Of a stretch of DNA of 64,000 bases, positions 55,693 to 64,000 are shown in pieces; positions within the stretch are counted from its first letter, which is position 1, and every line of letters starts with the position of its first letter. Under the pieces are notes generated by a model that saw nothing but the letters and a program-made list of their open reading frames with translations, was not told the origin of the DNA and made no database searches. Location of the stretch: NCBI RefSeq assembly GCF_036017915.1, contig NZ_CP107929.1, forward strand, positions 3,193,501 through 3,257,500. Reading direction: 5' to 3'. A program made the position numbers and the translations under genes. The stretch is from Micromonospora sp. NBC_00421 (GTDB taxonomy: Bacteria > Actinomycetota > Actinomycetes > Mycobacteriales > Micromonosporaceae).

Positions 55693-58635
55693 TCATCGGG
55701 AACCCGCGTTGCGTAGCACCTCCCGGGCGATCTGGTTACGGCTGCGCAGCCCGAGCTTGTGCAGGGCGCGGGAGATGTGCGTCTGGACCGTCCGGCGGGT
55801 CAGGAGCATCGCGGCAGCGATCTCGGGCGTCGAACGGCCCTCGGCGACGAGGACGGCGACGCGCCGTTCTGTGGCGGTGAGCGCCGCCCAGCCCGACACC
55901 GGCCGGGCCGCGCGGGGGCCGCTGACCCCTCGGCGTACGCCCCTGCCCCGCAGCCGCGCCTCGGTGCGCCGGACGTCCCAGGTCGCGCCCATCCGGGTAT
56001 ACAGGCCGACCGCCTCGGTGGCGGCCGCCCGGCACTCGGCGGTCGCGCCGTGGCCGGCCAGCACCACCGCGAGGTCCTCAAGTGTCGCCGCCAACTCGGT
56101 CCCGGGGCCGGCCGACCGGTAGTGCTGCACGGCTGTGCGCAGCGGCTCGGGGTCCTCGGTGGCGAGGCCCACGCAGCGCTGCCGCATGGTCGCGGCCCGC
56201 CCCGGCGTCTTCTCGGCCTCGGTCCAGACCCGCGTCCGTTCGAGGGCAGCCGTCACGGTCGAGGAATCCGTGCCGGCCGACGCCATCCGGATCAGGTCCG
56301 CGAACCACGGATGGTGGGGCCCCGTCCCGGAGTCGGGTCGGTGCTGCAGCATCGTGGCGAGCAGGGCGGCGCCCCGTTCCGGTTCGCCCCGCTGTTCGGC
56401 GTGCACGGCCCGGGCGGCGAGGAGGAAGCCCTCGCTGTCCTCGTCGATGCTGCGGTCGGCCGGCGCGTCCGGGTCAGAGCGCAGGTGCGCCTCGGCGAGC
56501 GCGCGGTCGTCGCGCCGGACGGCGATCAGCGCGGTGACGCCCCGCCGCAGTAGCGCAGGCCCACCCCGGTGCAGACCCGGATAGAACGGCCCGCAGGGGT
56601 CGTCAGCCACCGGGACCAGTGCCGTCAACGCCTCGTCCCAGCGGCCGACCCAGTAGTGCAGCATCGCCTCGGTGACGCCGATGGACCCGGCGGCGACGTC
56701 GTGTGCCCGGCGACGGATCTCCCGGGACAGCCGCAGCACCCGTTCGGCCTCCCTCCACCGGGCCATGTTCTGCAGGCTCACCACGCGGCAGTGCAGGGCG
56801 AACATCTCCAGTTCCGGGTGGTCGGGGTGACCGACGAGGGCGGCGAGCGCCTGTTCGGCGTACCGCAGTGCGGCCAGGTGGTCACGCCGGTCGGAGCGGG
56901 TGAGGGACAGCACGACGCTGGCGCCCGCGATGGCGCAGTCGTCGCCCGATCGGCGACCGGCGTCGAGGGCCTCACCGGCCAGAGCCTCGGCTTCGTTCGG
57001 CCCGCCGGTGCCGGCCCGGCTGATCAGGGCCAGGGTGCTCAGAAGACGTCCGCGCCACGGTTCGGGTATCGCCTGTCGGGTGAGCACCTGCCGCAGGATC
57101 AGTTCGGCCTCGTCGGTCTTCCCGCTGTTGTTGAGCGCACGGATCAGCAGCCAGTGCAGCTCGCCGTGCGCGTCCAGCCCGGTCGACGACGCGAGGGCCT
57201 CGCGGGCCCGGTCGGCGGCCTCCTCCCACCGGCCCAACAGCTGTAGTGAGCGGGCCAGCGCAACGCTCAGCGAAGCCTGGTGCGGGTCCTTTGCCGGAAG
57301 CTGTCCGAGCTGTGCGCGCAGCAGCCGGACCGTGAGTCCCGGGTCGGCGTCCGCCAACGCGTGGACGGACCTGTGGAGCCAGTCGGGCACCCACCGGTTC
57401 TCGACGCCGCCCGCCGCCACCAGTTGGTGTGCCACGGTGAGCGGTTCGGCGGCTGCGGCGGCCAACTCCTGGGCCAGGTCGAGGTGCAGCGCCCGGCGCA
57501 ACGGCAGCGCGACGGCGTCGTACAGGGCCTGGCGGATCAGCGGATGGCAGAAGGTCATTCGTTCACCGGTGCCGGCGAGGATCCGGGCCGCGACGGCCCG
57601 CTGCAGCACGTCGGCGAGGACCCGCACCGGCCGCCCCAGCACGACACTCAGGTCGGTGACGGTGAACTCGGTGCCGAGTAGTGCGGCGGTCCGCAACACG
57701 TCCCCGGCGTCCGGCACCAGACCGAGCCGGCTGGTCAACGCGGCGGTGAGGGCCGGAGGTATCCGGTCGTCGTCGTCACGCAGGTCCGCGTGTCCCGCCA
57801 CGACCTGGACCAGGTCCTCCCGCACCAGGACGTCGGCCAACTCACGCAGGTAGAGCGGGTTACCCACCGCCGCATCCGACCACCGGCTGAGGGTCGGGCC
57901 GGGCGGCGCTCCGAGCAGCCCGGCCAGCAGCTGCGAGACCTCCGCTTCGTCCAGCGGCACGAGGCACAGCAGGTGTTCGTGGCCCCGGCCGGCGTTGGCC
58001 GGGGTACGGGCCGGACGGGACGGGTCCTGACTGTGCGCGGCGACCAGGAGTAGGGGCAGATGCTCGGTGCTCGCGGCCAGGCGCCGCCAGACCACTGTCG
58101 ACGCCTCGTCCATCCAGTGCGCGTCGTCGACGATCAGGACGGTGGGGCCCGCCGTACACAGGTCGTCGACCAGGGAGACCAGCATCTCGGCCACGGCAGC
58201 CAGGGCCGGCCCGTTGGCGGGGAAGACCGGCGGTTGGCCGACCAGGGTCTGGGTGATCTCCGCCCGGGACGGGTCGCCCGGCCGCTGCCGGACTCCGAGG
58301 CAGGCGAGCAGGACGCTCAGTGGTGACTGCTGGGAGAGTTCGTCGGCGACGGCGTGGAACACCTGGTAGCCGCGGGCGGCTGCGGCCCGGGCGGTGATGG
58401 TGAGCAGTGCGGTCTTGCCGATGCCCGGCTCACCGACCAACCGGAGCACCGAGCCGGTCCCCCGCGCCAGCCGGGTCAACGCTGTCTGCGTGAGGCTCAG
58501 CTCACGCGCTCGCCCGACCCATACCTCGGACCCGGACTCCGGGCCTATTCTCAGCATTCCCATCGAAGGTGAATTGCCGCCGGGAATCTCCCCGACGACG
58601 GATATCCTTTCCCCGGCCGAGCCGACCACCAGCAC
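55693..58635 (-). CDS. LAL-family LuxR transcriptional activator
   Basis: This regulator of about 980 residues has an N-terminal NTP-binding domain (Walker A GEPGIGKTALL at residues 68-78, Walker B TVLIVDDAHWMDE), a long TPR-like middle and a C-terminal LuxR HTH (LTATERRVAVLVAEGRSTPE, then AAAMLLTRRTVQTHISRALH). LAL proteins activate modular PKS operons. The frame starts at GTG 58635; ATGs at 58563 and 58557 are reasonable shorter starts, and none has a strong ribosome site. It heads the second cluster and is probably its pathway-specific activator. A palindromic site at 58737-58766 lies about 100 bp upstream. Confidence 0.9.
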   Translation of the reverse strand: MLVVGSAGERISVVGEIPGGNSPSMGMLRIGPESGSEVWVGRARELSLTQTALTRLARGTGSVLRLVGEPGIGKTALLTITARAAAARGYQVFHAVADELSQQSPLSVLLACLGVRQRPGDPSRAEITQTLVGQPPVFPANGPALAAVAEMLVSLVDDLCTAGPTVLIVDDAHWMDEASTVVWRRLAASTEHLPLLLVAAHSQDPSRPARTPANAGRGHEHLLCLVPLDEAEVSQLLAGLLGAPPGPTLSRWSDAAVGNPLYLRELADVLVREDLVQVVAGHADLRDDDDRIPPALTAALTSRLGLVPDAGDVLRTAALLGTEFTVTDLSVVLGRPVRVLADVLQRAVAARILAGTGERMTFCHPLIRQALYDAVALPLRRALHLDLAQELAAAAAEPLTVAHQLVAAGGVENRWVPDWLHRSVHALADADPGLTVRLLRAQLGQLPAKDPHQASLSVALARSLQLLGRWEEAADRAREALASSTGLDAHGELHWLLIRALNNSGKTDEAELILRQVLTRQAIPEPWRGRLLSTLALISRAGTGGPNEAEALAGEALDAGRRSGDDCAIAGASVVLSLTRSDRRDHLAALRYAEQALAALVGHPDHPELEMFALHCRVVSLQNMARWREAERVLRLSREIRRRAHDVAAGSIGVTEAMLHYWVGRWDEALTALVPVADDPCGPFYPGLHRGGPALLRRGVTALIAVRRDDRALAEAHLRSDPDAPADRSIDEDSEGFLLAARAVHAEQRGEPERGAALLATMLQHRPDSGTGPHHPWFADLIRMASAGTDSSTVTAALERTRVWTEAEKTPGRAATMRQRCVGLATEDPEPLRTAVQHYRSAGPGTELAATLEDLAVVLAGHGATAECRAAATEAVGLYTRMGATWDVRRTEARLRGRGVRRGVSGPRAARPVSGWAALTATERRVAVLVAEGRSTPEIAAAMLLTRRTVQTHISRALHKLGLRSRNQIAREVLRNAGSR

Positions 58636-58736
58636 ACCGTGTCGACCGGGAAATCAACTCTGAACTCGTCCGCTCCGACGCCCTACGATGAGCCATCCTG
58701 ATAGGAGTTAGTCAAAAAATCAAGGGAAGCTCGTCG

Positions 58737-58766
58737 GGTTCATAGAGAGTCACTTCTCAGTGAACC
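58737..58766. promoter_or_regulatory. Symmetric operator-like palindrome upstream of the LAL gene
   Basis: The pattern is GGTTCA-N2-GAGA-N6-TCTC-N2-TGAACC with equal spacers on both sides, in an AT-richer stretch about 100 bp before the regulator start. It is a possible autoregulatory or global-regulator site. Confidence 0.5.
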
Positions 58767-59460
58767 AACAGGGCATTTTCCGGATCGCAAAACGCGTTTC
58801 GGTCAGGTTAATTTATGATGGTCGCCCGGTCCTGCGGCGGCGGACGGGCAGTACCGCTTCACCGATCAGCCCTGCGCCGCGCCCGAAGGACGCGAGACGG
58901 CAGGGTGAATTCACATCATCATCGCGAGGAGTTCCCGAATTCCTACCCGCCTTCGCATCGATTCCGGCGAGGTCACCGAATCAGGACGCCAATAACCACT
59001 TCGAAAGGGGCTTGGTCTCCCAAGGTCGAGTTCGATGCTACAACGCCGCCCGTCAAATCCGATAGCCCTGAGTGAATCTTCACGCACCTTCGGTAACGAC
59101 CGCGGGCCACTCCCCCTCCCCCGCCGTGGCCGGACCGTGTGGAACAGGCGCAGGCGGCGGGCACCGCCGGGGATGTCGAGGGTGAGGCGGTCCGCTCAGG
59201 CCGCGCCCTCACGCGTGACACTGACCCGAAACGGGCGGGTGGACTCGGTGCCGCAGCCGGAGCACGGGGCTCGAAACAGCAGACTGATCGCCCGCGTTCG
59301 GTGAGGGGCGACGCGCCGCGCTGACCGGGCGGCGAGGACCGCAGCCCGCTGCGGCGATCGTGCGGACGGCAGGCGGTGCAGAACCGTGCCGGCCGGGTGA
59401 GGCCGAGCTCCCTACCATCCCCCTGCTGCAGGCCGTCCTGGCTCTGCAAGGCGCCTACAC
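58767..59460. other. Gene-free, AT-richer stretch
   Basis: No open frame with family motifs or good codon bias is seen. Base composition drops below that of the flanks between about 58690 and 59080. It probably carries the promoter of the LAL gene and old insertion scars. Confidence 0.4.
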
Positions 59461-59481
59461 GCCATCCACGCGGCTCCCGTC

Positions 59482-59808
59482 GTGGTGGACGTCAGCAGTG
59501 GCCTGGGCTCACTGGCCGTCACCGCCGACCCCGTGGGCCACGCGTCGGTGGTGCCCGTCTGGGTCCCGGCGCTGGCATACGGCTCCGCCAAGGCCGCGCT
59601 GGACATGGTCACCGCACAGTACGCCCACGCGTATCCAACAATGAAAGTCAACTCGGTCGATCCCGGTCACACCGCTACCGACCTCAACGGCCGCACCGGT
59701 GCCCAGAGCGTCGAGGAGGGCGCCGAGATCATCGTGCGGATGGCCGTGATCGGGCCGGACGGCCCGACGGGTGGCTACTTCGCCGCCTGCGGTCCGGTTC
59801 CCTGGTGA
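59482..59808 (+). pseudogene. Short-chain dehydrogenase, C-terminal fragment
   Basis: This 108-codon stretch begins mid-protein with VDVSSGLGSLA (SDR motif around the catalytic Ser), continues through ALAYGSAKAALDMVTAQYAH (YxxxK), VNSVDPGHTATDLN and ends with GPTGGYFAACGPVPW, the normal C-terminus of this SDR subgroup. The N-terminal half with the TGxxxGIG cofactor loop is absent upstream, so the gene is broken. Confidence 0.8.
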
Positions 59809-59897
59809 CGCATCGAAGGCCACCCGCTGCCGGGCCAGCACCCGGAGGCCGTGTCCGCCGAACGACCAAACAGTCACAGCCGCAGAAGGGGTCGAGT

Positions 59898-60494
59898 ATG
59901 GAAAAGCCGCGCAGGGTAGAGGTCGTCCTGGACTTCATGTGTGTGCATTCTTATCGTGGATTCAGCCGCTTTACTCGAGCCACTCGTCGCTTCCGCGCCG
60001 ATGGCGGCCAGGTGGAAACGGTCTAATGCCCGTTCCAGTTCCAGCCCGAAGCGTCCTGCGCCGGCGAGCCGCTGTTCGAGGTCGGGAAGCGGCAACGCGG
60101 CGAGGAGGTCGCGCGTGCCCTCGTATCCGATGAGTCCTTCGGTGTTGCCGACGGTCTTGAGCTGAACTTCGGTCGGGCATGGTTCACCAACACGTTCGAC
60201 GCGCACCGGGTCCATGCTCAGGCGTCTGCCCAGGGAAGGGGCGAGCAGATGGCCGAACGGCTGTTCCGGGCCTACTTCACCGACGGACTGAACATCGCCG
60301 ATCCTGACACGCTTACCCGACTCGCAAGCGAGACGGGAGTGGTGACCAGCGAGACCGGTGCCGCCGGCCTGCGGGCCGAACTTGAGCGGGTACGACGGTT
60401 CGGCGTCCAGCCGCCGGCTTTCCGCTTCGAGGGCGGACCTGTCCTGGAAGGAGAGCAGTCCGAGGAACTGTTCCTCACGACCCTCATGAGGTGA
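59898..60494 (+). pseudogene. DsbA/FrnE-like oxidoreductase with an in-frame stop
   Basis: One reading frame of 198 codons encodes a FrnE/DsbA-family protein: EVVLDFMCVHSYRGF at the start, PFQFQPEAS, FTNTFDAHRVHAQASAQGRG and RLFRAYFTDGLNIADPDTL. It is interrupted by TAA at 60024-60026, after GGQVETV, with the same frame continuing directly. The usual CxxC reads CVHS, as in isomerase-type relatives. ATG 59898 has an AGAAGGGG site. Unless the stop is a sequencing error or is read through, this is a recent nonsense pseudogene. Confidence 0.75.
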
Positions 60495-60711
60495 TCGCCA
60501 AGCCACCATCAGCACCCCTCGCCCCCGCCGCCGACGATGCGGCAGGGCGGCGTCCATGTGCAGCTCCTTGGCCTACCCTGCGGGGTGCCAGTGCAAGGTC
60601 CCTGAAAACGGCGGGGTAGCAGTGGTTGCTGAGACCGACAACAGCGGGTGCTGCTCACCGGTCAACATCGAAAGCGCCCGGGCGACCTCGTAAACGTCTG
60701 CTCGCGCGTAG

Positions 60712-61824
60712 GTGCTCGTCGTGCCCGCATCGGCTCTGCCGTTGTGGCCTGCAAAATCGGTGGCAACGCCCGAGGAGGCGCAAGCGTGGATCGACGCCAT
60801 GGTCAGCGCGGCACAGGGTGGCGTCGACCCGCTCGCCGCGACAAAGCGACTGGCCGAGCACGGCGAAAGCGTGATGACGCTGGCCCTGCGCGGCCTGGAA
60901 CGCAAGACGCTCGACCCGTACCTAGCCGGTTGGCGTAAACGGGTGGTCCCCGCACTCGGCCACATCCCGATTCGCATGATCACCAACGGCGCGACAGACC
61001 GGGCCGTTCACGGCTGGATCGCTGACGAATGCAGTCGATCGACGGTCAAGAACAGTCTTGCCGTGCTGGCCCGGGTGATGCAGCAGGCAGTACGCGACGG
61101 CGTCATCGCGCGGAATCCCGCACAGGTCACCGGGTGGCAGCGCGAATACCAGCGGGCCGAAGACGAGTTGGACGACCCGCGCACGCTCGCCCTGCCGCAC
61201 TGGGAAGCGCTGACCGGACTTGCCACAGCCCTGGTCGAACGATCCGCGAACGGGTTCCCCGGATGGGGCGACGTGACGATTTTCGCCGCGTGCACCGCCG
61301 CCCGGATCGGCGAGGTGTCCGGCGTCCGCGCCGAGGACATCGACCGGGAAACGTGGATGTGGACCGTCCGCCGACAGACCACACCCGGCCCCGGTGGCCT
61401 GATCGACAAGGGCACCAAGGGAAAGCGCGCCCGGATGGTGCCGCTGATCGAGGAAGTGCAACCGATCGTCGTCCGCCGCCTGGACTCGGTGACCGCGCCG
61501 CACTCCCGGCTGTTCACCGGCCCGCGTGGTGGCCGGATCAGCACTGCCGTGCTGCGGGACGCGACGCACTGGGATGAGGTGGTGACGAAGCTCGGCTACG
61601 AACACCTGGGACGGCACGACCTGCGGCACACAGGGTTGACCTGGATGGCCGACGCCGGGGTCCCGGTGCACGTCCTGCGGAAGATCGCCGGCCACGGGTC
61701 GCTGACCACGACACAGCGCTACCTGCACCCCGACCGGCAGTCGATCACCGACACGGGAACGGCACTCAGCGCCCACTTGAAGGCCCGCCGGTCCCCAGGT
61801 GGTCCCCAGCTACGCGCCGTCTAG
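60712..61824 (+). CDS. Tyrosine recombinase/integrase (XerC-like)
   Basis: This 370-residue protein has a SAM-like core-binding domain (about 70-150: LDPYLAGWRKRVVPALGHI, STVKNSLAVLARVMQQAV) and a catalytic domain with Arg in AARIGEVSGV, Lys in KGTKGKRARMV, HDLRHTGLTW (His and Arg), GHGSLTTTQRYLH (His and Tyr nucleophile). All catalytic residues are present. GTG 60712 is the first start after a stop at 60691, and the N-terminus may be slightly short. The gene points at the 3' end of a tRNA-Pro gene 84 bp away, the normal arrangement for an integrase at its attachment site. No excisionase or replication genes are seen to its left. Confidence 0.88.
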   Translation: MLVVPASALPLWPAKSVATPEEAQAWIDAMVSAAQGGVDPLAATKRLAEHGESVMTLALRGLERKTLDPYLAGWRKRVVPALGHIPIRMITNGATDRAVHGWIADECSRSTVKNSLAVLARVMQQAVRDGVIARNPAQVTGWQREYQRAEDELDDPRTLALPHWEALTGLATALVERSANGFPGWGDVTIFAACTAARIGEVSGVRAEDIDRETWMWTVRRQTTPGPGGLIDKGTKGKRARMVPLIEEVQPIVVRRLDSVTAPHSRLFTGPRGGRISTAVLRDATHWDEVVTKLGYEHLGRHDLRHTGLTWMADAGVPVHVLRKIAGHGSLTTTQRYLHPDRQSITDTGTALSAHLKARRSPGGPQLRAV

Positions 61825-61857
61825 ATCAGCAATACTCTACTGAGGAAGAATGAAATA

Positions 61858-61897
61858 GAACCCGTTGACCAGGGCATACACCCTGGTCAACGGGTTC
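61858..61897. terminator. 17-bp perfect hairpin after the integrase
   Basis: Arms at 61858-61874 and 61881-61897 are perfect inverse complements with a 6-nt loop. It ends integrase transcription and, on the other strand, lies just beyond the tRNA 3' end. Confidence 0.8.
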
Positions 61898-61908
61898 CTT
61901 AGCAATTG

Positions 61909-61982
<74 letters not shown>

Positions 61983-62102
61983 ATGCTCCCCGCAGGGTCT
62001 CCCCCGCAGCAGCCGCTTCAGCTTAGCGCAGGATCTTCGTGCCGCACGCACAGGCCCCTGCCGCATCGCGTGCCCGCCGCCACCACTCCTAAGGCATCCT
62101 AG

Positions 62103-62139
62103 GAAAGAGGGCCGGGAGATGAACTCCCGGCCCTCTTTC
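62103..62139. terminator. 16-bp perfect hairpin terminator of der
   Basis: Arms 62103-62118 and 62124-62139 are perfect inverse complements with a 5-nt loop, 27 bp after the der stop codon in its direction of transcription, with a short T/A run on each side. Confidence 0.85.
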
Positions 62140-62166
62140 TGGTTCTCGTCGAGTGGAGGAGGTACG

Positions 62167-63564
62167 TCAGCCGTGCGCCTTGCCCCGGCCACCGGGGCCG
62201 AGCTTCTTGCGGGGGCGTACCGAGATCTCCACCGGGCTGCCCTCGAAGCCGAACTCCTCGCGGAGCTTGCGCTCGACGAAACGCTGGTAGCCGGCGTCCA
62301 ACGGTGCGGTGGTGAAGAGCACGAACCGGGGCGGGGAGACACCCGCCTGGGTGGCGAAGAGGATCTTCGGGGCCCGGCCCCCGCGCACCGGGTGCGGGGT
62401 GGCCTGGACCAGGGCGGTGAGCCACTGGTTGAGCTGTGCGGTCGGCACCCGGGTCTCCCAGCTCGCGAGTGCCTTGCGTAGCGCGGGGGCGAGCTTGTCG
62501 ACGGCCCGGCCGGTCTGCGCCGACAGGTTGAGCCGGATCGCCCAGGGGATCCGGCGCAGCTCCCGGTCGATCTCCTTGTCCAGGTAGTACCGACGGTCGG
62601 CGTCGACCAGGTCCCACTTGTTGAAGGCGATCACCAGGGCCCGGCCGGCCTCGACGACCATGGTCAGGATCCGCTGGTCCTGCTCGCTGATCGGCTCGCT
62701 GGAGTCGAGCAGCACCACCGCCACCTCGGCCGCCTCGATGGCCCCGGCGGTACGCAGACTGGCGTAGTACTCGGTGCCGCTGGCCTTGCCGACCCGCTTG
62801 CGCAACCCGGCGGTGTCGACCAGTTGCCAGGTCTCGCCGCCGATCTCCACCAGGCTGTCCACCGGGTCGACTGTGGTGCCGGCGACCGAGTCGACGACCG
62901 CCCGCTCCTCGCCGGAGAACCGGTTGAGCAGGCTGGACTTCCCGACGTTGGGCCGACCCACGAGGGCCACCCGGCGGGGGCCGCGCGGCCGGTTCTCGAT
63001 GATCTTCGGCGCGTCGGGCAGCGCGTCGAGGATGGCGTCGAGCAGTTCACCGGAGCCCCGGCCGTGCAGTGCGGAGACCGGGAACGGTTCGCCGAGACCC
63101 AGCGACCACAGCGAGGTCGCCTCCATCTCGATGGCGGTGTTGTCGGTCTTGTTGGCCACCAGGATCACCGGCTTGGCGCTGCGTCGCAGCATCTTCACCG
63201 CGGCCTCGTCCACATCGGTGGAGCCGACCATGGCGTCGACCACGAAGATCACCACGTCGGCGGTGACCACCGCCGTCTCGGCCTGGGCCGCGATGGCCGC
63301 CGCCCGGTCCTTCGCGTCCGGCTCCCAGCCGCCGGTGTCCACCACGGTGAACGACCGACCGTTCCACTGTGCGTCGTACGGCACCCGGTCCCGGGTCACC
63401 CCGGGGACGTCCTCCACGACCGCCTGCCGCCGGCCGATGATCCGGTTGACAAGTGTCGACTTGCCCACGTTGGGGCGACCGACCACGGCCACCACCGGCT
63501 GCGGACCGGTCGGCTCCTCGACGGCGGCCTCCGGCTCGCGCAGCTCCACCCATCCGTCGCTCAT
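62167..63564 (-). CDS. der: Ribosome-assembly GTPase Der (EngA)
   Basis: This 465-residue protein has two tandem Era-like GTPase domains: G1 loops [13 protein letters not shown] and [14 protein letters not shown]3 motifs DTGGW and DTAGL, and G4 NKTD and NKWD, followed by a KH-like C-terminal domain and a basic tail ([13 protein letters not shown]). Der is an essential 50S-subunit assembly factor. ATG 63564 overlaps the cmk stop by 4 bp (ATGA), the conserved cmk-der pair of actinobacteria. This marks the chromosome backbone at the right edge. Confidence 0.98.
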   Translation of the reverse strand: MSDGWVELREPEAAVEEPTGPQPVVAVVGRPNVGKSTLVNRIIGRRQAVVEDVPGVTRDRVPYDAQWNGRSFTVVDTGGWEPDAKDRAAAIAAQAETAVVTADVVIFVVDAMVGSTDVDEAAVKMLRRSAKPVILVANKTDNTAIEMEATSLWSLGLGEPFPVSALHGRGSGELLDAILDALPDAPKIIENRPRGPRRVALVGRPNVGKSSLLNRFSGEERAVVDSVAGTTVDPVDSLVEIGGETWQLVDTAGLRKRVGKASGTEYYASLRTAGAIEAAEVAVVLLDSSEPISEQDQRILTMVVEAGRALVIAFNKWDLVDADRRYYLDKEIDRELRRIPWAIRLNLSAQTGRAVDKLAPALRKALASWETRVPTAQLNQWLTALVQATPHPVRGGRAPKILFATQAGVSPPRFVLFTTAPLDAGYQRFVERKLREEFGFEGSPVEISVRPRKKLGPGGRGKAHG

Positions 63565-64000
63565 GCCACTCCCCGCTCGGTGAGCAGCTCACGCAGCCGG
63601 GTGACGACCTCGTCGATGCCCAGCTCGGTGGTGTCCAGTTCGACGGCGTCGGCCGTCTGCCGCAACGGGTTCACCGTGCGGGTGGAGTCGAGCCGGTCCC
63701 GCCGGGCCAGGTCGGCGGCGGTCGCCGTGACGTCGGCGGCGTCCTCGGCGCTGCGCCGCCTGGCGCGGGCCGCCTCGGACGCGGTCAGGTAGACCTTCAG
63801 GTCGGCGTCCGGGGCCACCACGGCACCGATGTCCCGGCCCTCGACCACGATCCGGCCGGCATTGGCGATCAGTTCCCGCTGCCGGGCCACGAGCAACGCC
63901 CGCACCGCCGGCACGGCGGCCACCGCGGAGACCGCACCGGTCACCTCGGAACCCCGGATCTCCTGGTCGACACCCACCCCGTCGACGCTCACGCCGTACC
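63561..64000 (-). CDS. cmk: Cytidylate kinase, 5' end outside window
   Basis: The C-terminal part of CMP kinase is visible: [40 protein letters not shown], the [24 protein letters not shown] region and the [20 protein letters not shown] lid/substrate motif. The frame is still open at the window end, so the P-loop N-terminus lies beyond 64000. It phosphorylates CMP/dCMP. It is coupled to der. Confidence 0.95.
   Translation of the reverse strand, partial: YGVSVDGVGVDQEIRGSEVTGAVSAVAAVPAVRALLVARQRELIANAGRIVVEGRDIGAVVAPDADLKVYLTASEAARARRRSAEDAADVTATAADLARRDRLDSTRTVNPLRQTADAVELDTTELGIDEVVTRLRELLTERGVA

Overview
The window looks like a high-GC actinomycete chromosome, most probably a Micromonospora-type organism. 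This rests on the very high GC, frequent GTG starts, ATGA-coupled operons, two modular or iterative polyketide loci and a cmk-der-tRNA-Pro core segment at the right end. The genus is an inference and was not checked by any search.

Left region (1 to about 28 kb): part of an ansamycin-type gene cluster. It holds genes for the starter unit 3-amino-5-hydroxybenzoate (AHBA): aminodehydroquinate synthase, phosphatase, oxidoreductase, AHBA synthase, aminodehydroquinate dehydratase, and a kinase joined in frame to an aminoshikimate/quinate dehydrogenase. It also holds a 4,927-residue PKS with an AHBA-type CoA-ligase loading module and two extension modules, an FAD aromatic hydroxylase, a methyltransferase, a type II thioesterase cut by the window start, a LanB-C-terminal-like protein, a DoxX-like membrane protein and a family 2 glycosyltransferase. 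The PKS ends in a docking tail, so the assembly line continues on another protein, presumably left of the window. Aminodehydroquinate-precursor synthase (RifH) and amide synthase (RifF) are not in the window. Direct repeats of CCCCTAA at exact 10-bp spacing lie in both divergent promoter regions.

Middle region (about 28 to 39.8 kb): an accessory zone of small regulators (three TetR, one winged-helix), a cupin, an SDR, a metallo-beta-lactamase-fold hydrolase and membrane proteins, mixed with decayed genes and transposase remnants (IS3, ISL3, IS630, possibly Tn3).

Right region (39.8 to 58.8 kb): a second, compact cluster. Five genes make methoxymalonyl-ACP (fkbG-K type). They adjoin a Rieske oxygenase, a P450, a KAS III-like protein, a 1,971-residue iterative PKS (FabL-like enoyl reductase, KS, CLF-like KS, KR, DH), an AT-ACP protein, a DUF5988-like small protein and a LuxR/LAL regulator. 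From memory this is the gene content of the galbonolide locus of Streptomyces galbus (single-module PKS GalA-C, P450 GalD, Rieske GalE, galG-K). Galbonolide A is the same compound as rustmicin, reported from Micromonospora, so a galbonolide/rustmicin-type product is the leading hypothesis.

Right edge (59.4 to 64 kb): two broken genes, a tyrosine recombinase, a tRNA-Pro(GGG) gene whose 3' end faces the recombinase, then conserved der and cmk. The arrangement is that of an integration hotspot.
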